Positions 1 to 8,712 of a stretch of 64,000 nucleotides of DNA are shown piece by piece. Source of the DNA: Pseudomonadota bacterium (GTDB lineage: Bacteria; Pseudomonadota; Alphaproteobacteria; Caulobacterales; Caulobacteraceae); the NCBI GenBank assembly GCA_020161365.1, contig JAIUNU010000011.1, positions 1 to 64,000 of the forward strand, written 5' to 3'. The position numbers were made by a program, and so were the translations under genes. Position 1 is the first letter of the stretch; each line of letters begins with the position of its first letter. The notes under the pieces were generated by a model. The model was not told where the DNA came from and searched no databases. It worked only from the letters and a program-made list of their open reading frames with translations.

Positions 1-222
1 ACGCAGCCACCACCTGACAAGATCCCGGCGGAAATCACGTCAACACCTGACGGATGTGCAGCGGCCGGACGCTTACTTTTGTGCTGCGTCGGCCATTGTT
101 GCTGTGCTTCAGCTTGGAAAAGTGAGCCCCAACTCGGGGATATCGGCATCCAGGAATAATCCCCTGTCCTGAGGCTTTGATGGCCAGAACGGCGGCTTGT
201 GTAACCGCAGATCGAGACTGGG
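1..222. other. No gene recognised; island DNA before istA remnant
   Basis: Short overlapping reading frames occur on both strands but none has a convincing ribosome binding site or a recognisable protein. The stretch directly precedes a decayed IS21-type transposase, so it may hold the old left end of that element. I could not find a clear terminal inverted repeat. The island's left boundary is not visible here. Confidence 0.4.
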
Positions 223-929
223 ATGTTAGTAGTGGGGGCGGGGGCGAAGATCCGGCGCGAGCACTTCGCGCGGGGCGAGGGCGAGAAGACGATCGCGCGG
301 GAGATGGGCCTGGCGCGCAACACGGTGCGCAAGATCCTGGGTTCGGGGAATACGGCACTGGAAAACGTGGGCGCTAGCAGCCGTATCCGACGCTGAGGCG
401 GTTTCTTGCGCGGCTGGAAGCTTTACTGGAGGCCAATGCGTCCGGCGCCTGCAAGGTCGGCTGATGCTAATGCGGATCACCGATCTGCTGAGCCAGGAGG
501 GCCATGGCCGCGGTACGGCACTACGCGGGGCGCGGGTCAGTCCAGCGCCGGGGCGTGAGCTCTCCAGTCGAGGCCTTAGGGCCGTTGAGCTTCGCGCGAG
601 ACGACGCCTGTCAGTTCGACTCGAGCCACGAGCAAGTCGAGAACGGCGGCAAGCCCTTAACGGTGAAGGTCGTCCACGTGCGCTTCTACCATAGCCGACA
701 CTTTCACATCCGGGCCAATTCGCCGAGACCCGGGAAATGGTGTTCGACGTTCACGCCGGTGCCTTCCAAGCGCTCGACGGTGACACGCCGGGGTATCTAC
801 GACAACGTGAAGACCGCCGTGGAGACGGTGTTCACAGACAAGGCCCGCCGCTTCAACCGCCTATCTGAGCAGATTTGCTCGCATTACCTGATCGAGCCAA
901 TAGCCTGCACGCGGGCGTGGTAGGTAGCC
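223..929 (+). pseudogene. istA: Decayed IS21-family istA transposase
   Basis: IS21 IstA proteins carry an N-terminal helix-turn-helix and a DDE integrase core. The frame from ATG 223 reads MLVVGAGAKIRREHF and then NTVRKIL, a typical IstA head, but stops at 394-396. The reading continues in other frames with LEALLEANASG and MRITDLLSQEGHG. From about 504 a further frame gives PLSFARDDACQFDSSHEQVE, VKVVHVRFYHSR, RGIYDNVKTAVETVF and CSHYLIEPIACT, which are degraded versions of the IstA catalytic core. At least two frameshifts and internal loss are needed to join the pieces. The C-terminal part of istA and all of istB are missing. It is a dead insertion-sequence fragment, consistent with an old mobile island. 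Confidence 0.75.
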
Positions 930-1058
930 CTCACCCGCCTCGTCGCATCACCGGGGGCGCCCAGAACATTAAAAGAACATGCGCGCTTGCGGTCCCGGGT
1001 CAAATCATGCCATCACGTCCACAGGATTCCCGCCGCTGGGGCCACACGGAGTGTAAAC

Positions 1059-2285
1059 ATGAGCGCTGAAACTAGCTTTGCTGCACTCCTTCACCAGTCA
1101 GGCTTGGGCGCAGACAGCGTCGAACATGAACTGGGCTATTCGTGGAAACAGGTGCGTCGCTACGCTGATGGCGAAGCGCCTGTGCCTAAACTCGTTTTGG
1201 ATCGGGTGACTCAGCTTGCCAGCGCGCGCCTTGCGGCGCGGCCACCGGCAAAGTTCCGTTTCATCGACCTTTTCGCGGGCATCGGTGGTATCCGGCTGGG
1301 ATTTGAGGCCATCGGTGGTCGATGTGTGTTCACTAGCGAATGGGATCGCTGGTCTAACGCTACCTACAAGGCCAATTTTATTGACGGCGACGATCACCAG
1401 CTGGTCGGCGATATCCGGCCGTTCGGGGAGCGGCCTGAGCTAATCCCTGAACACGATGTTCTGTTGGCTGGCTTTCCGTGCCAGCCCTTCTCACTGGCCG
1501 GCGTCTCCAAAAAGAACTCGCTTGGGCGCGCCCACGGGTTTGATGACGCGAAACAGGGGAACCTCTTTTTTTATATTCGCGACATACTCCGTCATCACAG
1601 GCCCCCTGCATTCATGCTCGAGAACGTGAAGCACCTGCAGCGACACGATAGCGGGAACACCTTCAGGGTTATCCGCGATACGCTCGAGCAGGAGCTCGGA
1701 TACACGATTGATTTCCGGATCATTAGTTCCGAGCCATGGGTGCCGCAGAAGCGGGAGCGCATCTTTATTGTGGGCTTTCGGGAGAACGTAGGTTTCTCGT
1801 TCAGTGATTTTGATCGCATGCTTCCGCCAGCGCAGGACTGGCCGCGGCTGGGCTCAATCTTGCAGTCCCACAACGAAGTAGACTCGAAATATACCCTTAC
1901 ACCCAAGCTATGGGATTACCTCCAAGCCTATCGTGCCAAGCATGAGAAGGCGGGAAATGGTTTTGGCTACAGTATATTCGGAGATAACGGCGTCACCCGG
2001 ACCCTTTCTGCGCGCTACCACAAGGACGGCTCGGAGATCCTCGTGGCTGGCGAGCCTCGCCCGCGACGGCTGACGCCGACAGAATGCGCGCGTCTCATGG
2101 GTTTCGAGCACGGCTGTCGTGAATGGAAAATTCCCGTCTCCGATACGCAAGCCTACCGCCAGTTCGGCAATGCGGTGGTCGTGCCGGTGATCGAAGCGAT
2201 TGCCCGCTATATGGAACCCAAGCTTATGGAGGCGCTGGAGCGTGACCGCGCCGGCGCAGTGACCAAGCGGGCGGCCGTTGGCTGA
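1059..2285 (+). CDS. dcm: Dcm-like DNA (cytosine-5) methyltransferase
   Basis: Predicted to transfer a methyl group from SAM to cytosine C5 in a short DNA site, protecting host DNA. All main C5-MTase motifs are visible in 408 residues: FIDLFAGIGGIRLGFE (motif I), AGFPCQPFSLAG with the catalytic Cys (IV), MLENVKHL (VI), VPQKRERIFIVGF (VIII) and FGNAVVVPVIEAIARY (IX/X). About 60 residues precede motif I and may help DNA binding. ATG 1059 is chosen because the family's N-terminus begins there; upstream in-frame codons have no support. The stop overlaps the vsr start by 8 nt, so the two are translationally linked. The Vsr partner and the convergent MvaI/BcnI-type nuclease suggest a CCNGG-like target (CCWGG or CCSGG). 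That specificity is inference. Confidence 0.93.
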   Translation: MSAETSFAALLHQSGLGADSVEHELGYSWKQVRRYADGEAPVPKLVLDRVTQLASARLAARPPAKFRFIDLFAGIGGIRLGFEAIGGRCVFTSEWDRWSNATYKANFIDGDDHQLVGDIRPFGERPELIPEHDVLLAGFPCQPFSLAGVSKKNSLGRAHGFDDAKQGNLFFYIRDILRHHRPPAFMLENVKHLQRHDSGNTFRVIRDTLEQELGYTIDFRIISSEPWVPQKRERIFIVGFRENVGFSFSDFDRMLPPAQDWPRLGSILQSHNEVDSKYTLTPKLWDYLQAYRAKHEKAGNGFGYSIFGDNGVTRTLSARYHKDGSEILVAGEPRPRRLTPTECARLMGFEHGCREWKIPVSDTQAYRQFGNAVVVPVIEAIARYMEPKLMEALERDRAGAVTKRAAVG

Positions 2286-2757
2286 TGTCGTAACTGCAGA
2301 GGTTCGCAGCCGGATGATGTCCGGCATCGGCTCGAAAGACACCAGTCCAGAGTTGCTGGTCCGCAGAGGGCTGCACGCCCTTGGCTACAGGTACAGGCTT
2401 CATGCGCGCAAGCTACCTGGCCGACCTGACATGGTCTTTCCGGGGAGGCGGGCGGTCATCCTTGTCAACGGCTGCTTCTGGCACGGACACAGGTGCGGGC
2501 TGTTCCGCTGGCCCTCCACGCGTCCGCAGTTCTGGCAGGACAAGATCTGCGGCAACATCCAGCGCGACCAGAAAAACCGCCGCTGTCTTCTGGACGCAGG
2601 ATGGCGCGTACTGGATGTCTGGGAGTGCACCCTGAAGGGGCCGGCAAGGCGCGCGCTCGGCGAGGTGCTTGCCGAATGCGCCGCCTTCCTCGAGGGAGAG
2701 CAGCCCTGGGCTTCCATCGGCGGATCTCAGACGGTGATGATCGAAGACTCGGCGTAG
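2278..2757 (+). CDS. vsr: Very short patch repair endonuclease Vsr
   Basis: Vsr nicks DNA 5' of the T in T:G mismatches that arise when 5-methylcytosine deaminates at a Dcm site. The 159-residue product has the family length and landmarks: RSRMMSGIGSKDTSPELLVR near the start, YRYRLHARKLPGRPDMVFP with the metal-binding Asp, the zinc-site region GCFWHGH, and WRVLDVWECTL near the end. TTG 2278 is preferred over an internal ATG because MADVVTAEVRSRMM matches the family N-terminus and gives an 8-nt overlap with dcm. The 3' end overlaps the convergent restriction gene by 31 bp. Pairing with a C5 methylase is the normal context. Confidence 0.93.
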   Translation: MADVVTAEVRSRMMSGIGSKDTSPELLVRRGLHALGYRYRLHARKLPGRPDMVFPGRRAVILVNGCFWHGHRCGLFRWPSTRPQFWQDKICGNIQRDQKNRRCLLDAGWRVLDVWECTLKGPARRALGEVLAECAAFLEGEQPWASIGGSQTVMIEDSA

Positions 2758-4070
2758 AGGACGCGCATCGCAGCAGGCAGGTCTTTTGCGTTGATCCGCC
2801 ACTGGGAGCGGACCTTTGGCCTGCCGTCGCTGTAGATCGTGTCGGCCGGATCATAGAAGACAATCCCGGAGTGTATCGCCCGCAGAAGCCTAAAGACATC
2901 TGTCCCCCTTCCTTGGGCCCACCTGGAAGCGTACCGGTATTCCTTGAGGCCGCTCCCGCTGTCCTGGGCCTCAAAAGCAATGTAGAGGGCGTTGGCGTGC
3001 TTGGCGTTCCAGCAGTTGGCCAGCTTTTCAAGGGACCAGCCCGCAACGAGCTCGCCTGAAGCGGGATCGACAAGTTCCACAGCGACGTCCCCGGGCTCCG
3101 CGAACCCGTCGGTCGCCGGATCGTAGCCCGCGAGCCGCAGCATGTAGCCCGTCTTGGCGTTAGGCGCGCCACACCGGAAGAGGCCGACAAATCTTCGCGT
3201 GCCCGGATCTCCTTCCCCAGGGCGTCCGTAGCGTTCCATGAACGCCCTGAACTCGTGCTTTCCTTGGAAACCAAGATCGGGGGTCGGGGTCATCAGGCTG
3301 ATCCGGGATCCGGAGTAGCTCTTTATCTCAAAGCCATGGCGATCAGGCTTCTTGTCACCGTTTGCTGCGACGCCCAGCAGTGCCTCCAGCGTATAACCCC
3401 CTCCCTGCGCGCCCCTGAACTCATGGATAACTCCCGCGCGGTTGATCCTGGAACTGTGCCAGCCGCCCTGGATGATCGCAGTCATTTCGCGGCGCAGCAG
3501 CTCCGCCGGCTCAATCCCGATCTCGCCGTCAACCACAAGGACGCGAAGCAACGCCTTTGTCGAAACGCGCGGAAGCTCCGGGAACTTCGCGACCAGGGGG
3601 TCGTGCAAGGCGGTGAGGACAAGGCCTACAACGACACCGTCGGCCGCCACGCCCATGACCAGAATGCGCTGCCCATACTCTGCCTGCCTCGTTCGCCGAA
3701 GGGCGTCAGGGGCCCCGTCACAGTCCCTCAAAAATCCGGACAGCCGGACCTCGGGATACTGGAAGTAGTCGATAATCCGCGTATTTGGCGCTGCATGGCG
3801 CCGACCGCACTGGTCCAGCCACGCGAAATTGATCAGAGCTTCCAGCTTCGGCTGACCGGCCGCCGATCTGCGCTTCATCAGGCTTGAGCTGGCCGCGCCC
3901 GCCACAATCCTCGCAGGGAAGAGGTTTGTGACGCCCGAAAGGGCGCCTGCCAGAAGAATCTGGTTCTTTTCGTTGTCTTGCCTTGGCGCGAGGTGCTTCA
4001 CGTAGGCTGTGCGAACACCCTCGCTGCGGAGGCGCTCGAGGAGCTGGTGGAGTGTCGAGATGCCCATCAT
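2727..4070 (-). CDS. MvaI/BcnI-type restriction endonuclease
   Basis: A 447-residue protein matching the MvaI/BcnI restriction endonuclease family, monomeric enzymes that cut CCWGG or CCSGG sites. The diagnostic block is at residues 223-265: GGGYTLEALLGVAANG, then KPDRHGFEIKSYSG with Asp243, Glu248 and Lys250 as the PD-(D/E)XK catalytic set. The 200-residue N-terminal extension is not recognised and could provide target recognition or regulation. MvaI and BcnI are about 240 residues, so this is a long relative. It converges on vsr (31-bp overlap), placing methylase, repair nuclease and restriction enzyme together as one R-M module. Start is ATG 4070, or the adjacent in-frame ATG 4067. Exact specificity is not readable from the sequence. 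Confidence 0.85.
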   Translation of the reverse strand: MMGISTLHQLLERLRSEGVRTAYVKHLAPRQDNEKNQILLAGALSGVTNLFPARIVAGAASSSLMKRRSAAGQPKLEALINFAWLDQCGRRHAAPNTRIIDYFQYPEVRLSGFLRDCDGAPDALRRTRQAEYGQRILVMGVAADGVVVGLVLTALHDPLVAKFPELPRVSTKALLRVLVVDGEIGIEPAELLRREMTAIIQGGWHSSRINRAGVIHEFRGAQGGGYTLEALLGVAANGDKKPDRHGFEIKSYSGSRISLMTPTPDLGFQGKHEFRAFMERYGRPGEGDPGTRRFVGLFRCGAPNAKTGYMLRLAGYDPATDGFAEPGDVAVELVDPASGELVAGWSLEKLANCWNAKHANALYIAFEAQDSGSGLKEYRYASRWAQGRGTDVFRLLRAIHSGIVFYDPADTIYSDGRPKVRSQWRINAKDLPAAMRVLYAESSIITV

Positions 4071-4188
4071 GCCGCAGAGCTAACAGATTCGCGCAGGGGT
4101 GGCAGTGGAGCGCCGGCTCCCGGTTTTCGCTATGTTGCGTCCGCATCTGACGTAGCGAGAGCGCCTTCTGTCTGTCGGGAGGCAGCCG

Positions 4189-4485
4189 ATGTACGCACTT
4201 TCTCGCCATGCAGCGATCCGCGCCAACCAGCGCGGCATCACCCATCAGATGATCGCCGATTTCATCAGCAATGCGGATGTGGAGGTGCCCGCCGGCGGTG
4301 GTTGCACCCTGCTTAGGGTGAGCCGCAAATCACTCCGCGACCCTGTGATCCTGGATTCGCTCAGATCAAATCCCGACAAGCTCGCCAATCTGGCGATCGT
4401 TTGGTGTGAGGAGTCTGCGGAGATCGTGACGCTTGTCATTGACCGTGGGGGAGCAGGGAGCTGGCGGTACAGGTGCCGACAATGA
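4189..4485 (+). CDS. DUF4258-like small protein
   Basis: A 98-residue protein whose start, LSRHAAIRANQRGIT, fits the DUF4258 pattern (a His, then RxxQRGI), a family of small RelE-fold-like proteins of mostly unknown role. The Shine-Dalgarno sequence GGGAGG lies 6 nt before ATG 4189, so expression is likely. It lies between the divergent restriction gene and the ATPase operon, with an 84-bp gap before the latter. No antitoxin partner is visible next to it. It could be an accessory part of the defence cluster, an orphan toxin-like gene, or a passenger. The family call is moderately sure; the function is unknown. Confidence 0.65.
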   Translation: MYALSRHAAIRANQRGITHQMIADFISNADVEVPAGGGCTLLRVSRKSLRDPVILDSLRSNPDKLANLAIVWCEESAEIVTLVIDRGGAGSWRYRCRQ

Positions 4486-4568
4486 ACAGAGCGCAAAGCA
4501 GTTGCGCACATGGGTTTAGTGCTTAGGTTTGCTTGGCCGTAAGTTGTGACCGGCGAGGGGGGGGGTGT

Positions 4569-6026
4569 TTGAAGTACCAAGAGAATCCGCCGAACGCGGC
4601 GGCGCTGATGACCAGTGCGCGGAGTTTCGGCAACTACGACCTCCCCGGCGCGGTCGCCGACCTGATCGACAACAGCATCAAGGCTGCTGCCCGCAAGGTC
4701 AGCATCACCTGCCTTTTCAACGGTGGTGCGCCCACCCTGAGCATCGTCGATGACGGCTACGGAATGTCCGCAGCCGAGCTAGTAGCGGCAATGCGTCCTG
4801 CATCCACTAACCCTTCAGCCGAGCGCGCACCTGATGACCTCGGACGCTTCGGATGGGGGATGAAGTCGGCATCTTTCTCGCAATGCCGCCGCCTCACGGT
4901 CATCTCGCGACAGAAAGGCGGGCTTTCTGCTGCGACGTGGGATCTGGATGATATCGATAGTTGGCGGATGGTCGTGTATGACGAGCAGGAGGCTTTTGCA
5001 CTTTCGCGCGGTCTCCCGGCGAAGGGAGATGGCACAGAGATCCTTTGGGAGAAGTGCGATCGCCTGTCAGAGAACGCAACGCTGGGTGAAGAGGCGTTCA
5101 ATAGTCTGGTTGCATACACCCGATCGCGGCTCGAGCTGATTTTCCACAAGTTCCTCTCTGGCCTCGACGGTGCGAAAAAGCTGACGATCTCCGTCAATGG
5201 TCTACCTCTCGAGGCCTATGACCCGTTCTACCGAAGCCATCCGGCCACGCAGCCGCTGGAGAAGGAGGATCTTCCGCTGAATGGCAGCATTATCCGCATC
5301 AGCCCCTTTGTGTTGCCTCACTATTCCAAGCTGAAGCTTTCAGAACACGATCGGCTCGGAGGCGAAGAGGGCTTCCTCAGAAACCAAGGCTTTTATCTCT
5401 ATAGAAATCACCGGCTCATAATCCATGGCACCTGGTTCCGGCTGGCCAAGTTTGGCGAGCTTTCGCAGCTGGTGCACATCTCGGTCGATATCCCCAACTC
5501 CCTTGACGATGTCTGGAAGATCACAGTCGACAAGTCAGACGCCCAGCTTCCCGCAGCCCTGCGCAAACGGCTGACGCAGATCATAGAGAAGCTTCGCAGC
5601 CAAGCCGCACGGGTCTATCGCAACAAGGGCGCAAGGCTGGATAGGCCGGGGACTGTCCCCGTCTGGTCGAGGACCGTCCGCCATAACGAAATCCGCTACA
5701 GCGTGAACCGCGAACACCCGCTCATTGCATCAATCCTCGAGGACGATGAGTCCGGGCGGATTTCCGCGGCCCTGAAGCTGGTTGAGCAGGCGTTCCCGGT
5801 CGGGACTTTCGCCCAGGACGCTTCTGCAGACATCTCCCGGATCCATCAGACCGAAGCCGACCCACGACGCCTTCTGGAGCTGGCCGAGACAGTGGCCGGC
5901 GCCACCCTCGCCGAGGTCGGCGACATGAAGGAGGTCGGGCGACGCATGAAGGACCAGGAGCCCTTTGCGAGCAGCTGGACCCTTATCGAAGACCATTTCA
6001 GGAACAAGGGCTGGAAACTTGTCTGA
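4569..6026 (+). CDS. MORC-like GHKL ATPase
   Basis: A 485-residue ATPase of the GHKL fold. Visible motifs are the N-box VADLIDNSIKA (Asn35), the G1 loop IVDDGYGMS (61-67), and the G2 lid LGRFGWGMKSASFSQ (91-105), which is very close to prokaryotic MORC ATPases. The middle and C-terminal parts fit an S5-like transducer. MORC ATPases dimerise on ATP binding and act on DNA. In bacteria they occur with Z1, DUF4420 and AIPR genes, exactly the order found here. TTG 4569 is chosen because a G/A-rich stretch lies just upstream and the protein then starts MKYQENPPNAAALMTSARSF; a TTG at 4533 is an alternative. The next gene overlaps by 8 nt. Predicted as the DNA-engaging ATPase of an anti-phage system. 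Confidence 0.85.
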   Translation: MKYQENPPNAAALMTSARSFGNYDLPGAVADLIDNSIKAAARKVSITCLFNGGAPTLSIVDDGYGMSAAELVAAMRPASTNPSAERAPDDLGRFGWGMKSASFSQCRRLTVISRQKGGLSAATWDLDDIDSWRMVVYDEQEAFALSRGLPAKGDGTEILWEKCDRLSENATLGEEAFNSLVAYTRSRLELIFHKFLSGLDGAKKLTISVNGLPLEAYDPFYRSHPATQPLEKEDLPLNGSIIRISPFVLPHYSKLKLSEHDRLGGEEGFLRNQGFYLYRNHRLIIHGTWFRLAKFGELSQLVHISVDIPNSLDDVWKITVDKSDAQLPAALRKRLTQIIEKLRSQAARVYRNKGARLDRPGTVPVWSRTVRHNEIRYSVNREHPLIASILEDDESGRISAALKLVEQAFPVGTFAQDASADISRIHQTEADPRRLLELAETVAGATLAEVGDMKEVGRRMKDQEPFASSWTLIEDHFRNKGWKLV

Positions 6027-8712
6027 CTTCAATGCCGAGCTTGCCTATTACCGGACAAGGATCAGCCGCGACCATGCCGATGCTCTGGCATCCAGCGGCG
6101 CACTGCCGGCTGACGCTATTGACGAGGCGCTGAGGTTCAATCCGTTCGACCTCCCGGAGGAGGCTCTGGCCCAGATCGGGCGCATGTTACGCGCCAGCTA
6201 TGCCGTGCAGCAGACCGTGGGTGACGCCATCACCAGCGGATTTACCGCGTGGGTGCGCCAGCGAAAGGACATCGATTTCTGGTACTGGGAGCGCCTCAAG
6301 CGGTTCAATCTTGAGACGGGCAAGCTTCCCGAACACGTCGTTGGCGTGCTCGACCGTGACACTACCGAGGTCCTCGATTTCTGCGGCAATCCTGCTGATG
6401 CAGGTCCCTGGGCGCGCCGGGGGATGGTCCTGGGCCATGTTCAGTCGGGCAAGACGACGAACTATTCATCGCTGATCTGCAAGGCTGCTGACGCTGGGTA
6501 CAAGGTCATCATCCTGCTGGCGGGTATCACCAACTCGCTGCGTGCGCAAACCCAGGAGCGGATCGATGAGGCGTTCATCGGGCGCAAGTCATTTTTCGGC
6601 GCCCGTACGGTCGAGCGCTTGCCGATCGTCAATTTCGCAGAAGGGTTCCGGGAACCCGCCTTCGGCACAACGCGGGATCGCGATTTCCACCGGGAACAGA
6701 TCAGCTATGGCGTGGGCTTCGCGACTCTGAACGAGCCAGTCGTCTTCGTTCTTAAGAAGAACAAGAGCACGCTTGAGAACCTGCGCGACTGGATCTCCAA
6801 CCAGGCAAGGGGCGGACGGATCGACTATCCGCTGCTTCTGATTGATGACGAAGCCGACAACGCGTCGGTCAATACCTCCAAGGAGGTTAGCGGTACTACA
6901 GCGATCAACAAGGCTATCCGCGAAATTCTCGCCCTGTTCAACAGGTCGAGTTATGTCGGTTATACGGCGACGCCATTTGCGAACATCTTCATTGATCCCG
7001 AGACAGAAGATGAGATGTTGAGGGACGATCTGTTTCCGCGGCATTTCATCAAGGCGCTCGATGCGCCGAGCAACTATGTCGGTGCGCAGGCTGTGTTCTC
7101 ACCTTCAGGACGGCTGCGCGACCGCATGGTGCGCGTGGTGGATGACTATGAGGACATCCTCCCCCTGAGCCATAAGCGTGGCGATCCGATCGTCGAACTG
7201 CCGCTTTCACTCATTGATGCGGTCAGAGCCTTTGTTCTGGCGCGCGCCATCCGCGTTCGCAACGGCGACGGATCAAAGCACGCCTCGATGATGATCAATG
7301 TCAGCCGGTTCAATGACATCCAGGAACGCGTGTTTGGCCTTGTCTACAGTCAGTTAGAGAAGATCCGCAAAGCCATCGTCGTCAACGCCGGCGCGGGTGC
7401 TGCAGGGTGGCGCGACGGTGAACTGAAGGCGCTCGCGAGGGTCTTTGACGCCGAGTTTGCTTCGGATGACCTCAGGCTTGATGACCTGACCGCCCACCTC
7501 CATGAAGCGGTCCGGACCATCGAGGTCCGGACTGTCAACATGAAGGGCGGGGAACTCGACTACTCGCGGCACGCCAGCGAAGGCCTGCATGTCATCGCCA
7601 TCGGTGGACTGGCCCTGTCGCGCGGCCTCACCCTCGAAGGCTTGATCATCTCCTACATCCTGCGCAACACGGCCGCTTCAGACACCCTGATGCAGATGGC
7701 CCGCTGGTTCGGTTACCGGCCCGGCTATGAAGATCTCTGCCGCCTCTACCTGCCGCAGTCGTCGCTCGAGCACTACGAGTTCATCGAGGAGGCGACCGAA
7801 GAGCTCCGAGACGAAATCAAGCGGATGAAGGTCGCCGACCAGACGCCTGAGCAGTTCGGTCTGAAGGTGCGCGAGAGCCCGACCACCCTGCGCATTACTG
7901 CGGCCAATAAGATGCGCACCGCCCGGGCCTTGACGCTGGCCCAGGATTATTCCGAGCGGCACATCGAGGGGCATGTCCTCTTCAATGCCGCGGAGGTGAA
8001 CGAGGACAATATGGCCAAGGTCGGCCAGTTCCTTGCAGCCCTGGGGCCTCGCACAGGCGCGGACGCTGTCAGCGACGCTGACGTGGTGAAAGATCTTTGT
8101 GCTCACAGGGCATGGATGCGTGTGAGCGGGCAGAACGTTCTTGAGCTGATCGAGAAGTTCCGGTTTCCGCCTTCCCACCCTGACCTTGGCCCGATCACAG
8201 CCAATCGCTCGCTATTTGCAGACTATGTGTCTGACCGGATCACTGCTGACCTGAAGGAGTGGGATGTCGTTCTTCCCCTCAACAGCGTGAAGTCGGCCGA
8301 GCAGGTTTCGGTCTTTCCAGGTCTCGGCACGCTGGCAATTCGCTCACGGGCCAAGGGCGAGATCGATGAGCGCGGCTACCACGTCACCAGCCGCAACCGT
8401 ATAGCTGATCCGGCTGACGCAAGGCTGCTACTGCCCTCGACAAGCGCGCTGCCTGACGACGCCAAGCCTAGCGACCGCAACTATTGCAGACTCCGTGAAC
8501 GGCCGCTCCTCCTAGTCCACCTCTTCTGGGGCGCTCTCGCTTCAGGCGCGCCTGCAGCGATCGGAAACCCGATCGTCTCGCTCAGCTTCTGTCTGCCGTC
8601 TACCGGTGTGCGGCCAAAGGAACGGGCGTACCAGGTGAACAAGGTCTACCAGCGCCAGCTGGAGCTCTTCGCCTCGGAGGACGAGGACGACCGGGACGGG
8701 GCCAATGACTGA
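6019..8712 (+). CDS. Z1-domain helicase-like ATPase
   Basis: An 897-residue P-loop ATPase with the Z1 domain. Motifs seen: Walker A GHVQSGKT (139-146), a DEAD-like Walker B LLIDDEAD (273-280), motif III GYTATPFANIF (315-325), and the Z1 signature SRGLTLEG followed by MQMARWFGYRPGYED near residue 560, with arginine-finger candidates. The motif order is that of superfamily 2 helicases, so it probably couples ATP hydrolysis to movement on or remodelling of DNA. TTG 6019 is chosen: it follows AAGGG by 7 nt and gives an 8-nt overlap with the ATPase stop. It overlaps the following gene by 8 nt. Known family context is restriction-like operons; the biochemical activity here is inferred. Confidence 0.87.
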   Translation: MSDFNAELAYYRTRISRDHADALASSGALPADAIDEALRFNPFDLPEEALAQIGRMLRASYAVQQTVGDAITSGFTAWVRQRKDIDFWYWERLKRFNLETGKLPEHVVGVLDRDTTEVLDFCGNPADAGPWARRGMVLGHVQSGKTTNYSSLICKAADAGYKVIILLAGITNSLRAQTQERIDEAFIGRKSFFGARTVERLPIVNFAEGFREPAFGTTRDRDFHREQISYGVGFATLNEPVVFVLKKNKSTLENLRDWISNQARGGRIDYPLLLIDDEADNASVNTSKEVSGTTAINKAIREILALFNRSSYVGYTATPFANIFIDPETEDEMLRDDLFPRHFIKALDAPSNYVGAQAVFSPSGRLRDRMVRVVDDYEDILPLSHKRGDPIVELPLSLIDAVRAFVLARAIRVRNGDGSKHASMMINVSRFNDIQERVFGLVYSQLEKIRKAIVVNAGAGAAGWRDGELKALARVFDAEFASDDLRLDDLTAHLHEAVRTIEVRTVNMKGGELDYSRHASEGLHVIAIGGLALSRGLTLEGLIISYILRNTAASDTLMQMARWFGYRPGYEDLCRLYLPQSSLEHYEFIEEATEELRDEIKRMKVADQTPEQFGLKVRESPTTLRITAANKMRTARALTLAQDYSERHIEGHVLFNAAEVNEDNMAKVGQFLAALGPRTGADAVSDADVVKDLCAHRAWMRVSGQNVLELIEKFRFPPSHPDLGPITANRSLFADYVSDRITADLKEWDVVLPLNSVKSAEQVSVFPGLGTLAIRSRAKGEIDERGYHVTSRNRIADPADARLLLPSTSALPDDAKPSDRNYCRLRERPLLLVHLFWGALASGAPAAIGNPIVSLSFCLPSTGVRPKERAYQVNKVYQRQLELFASEDEDDRDGAND

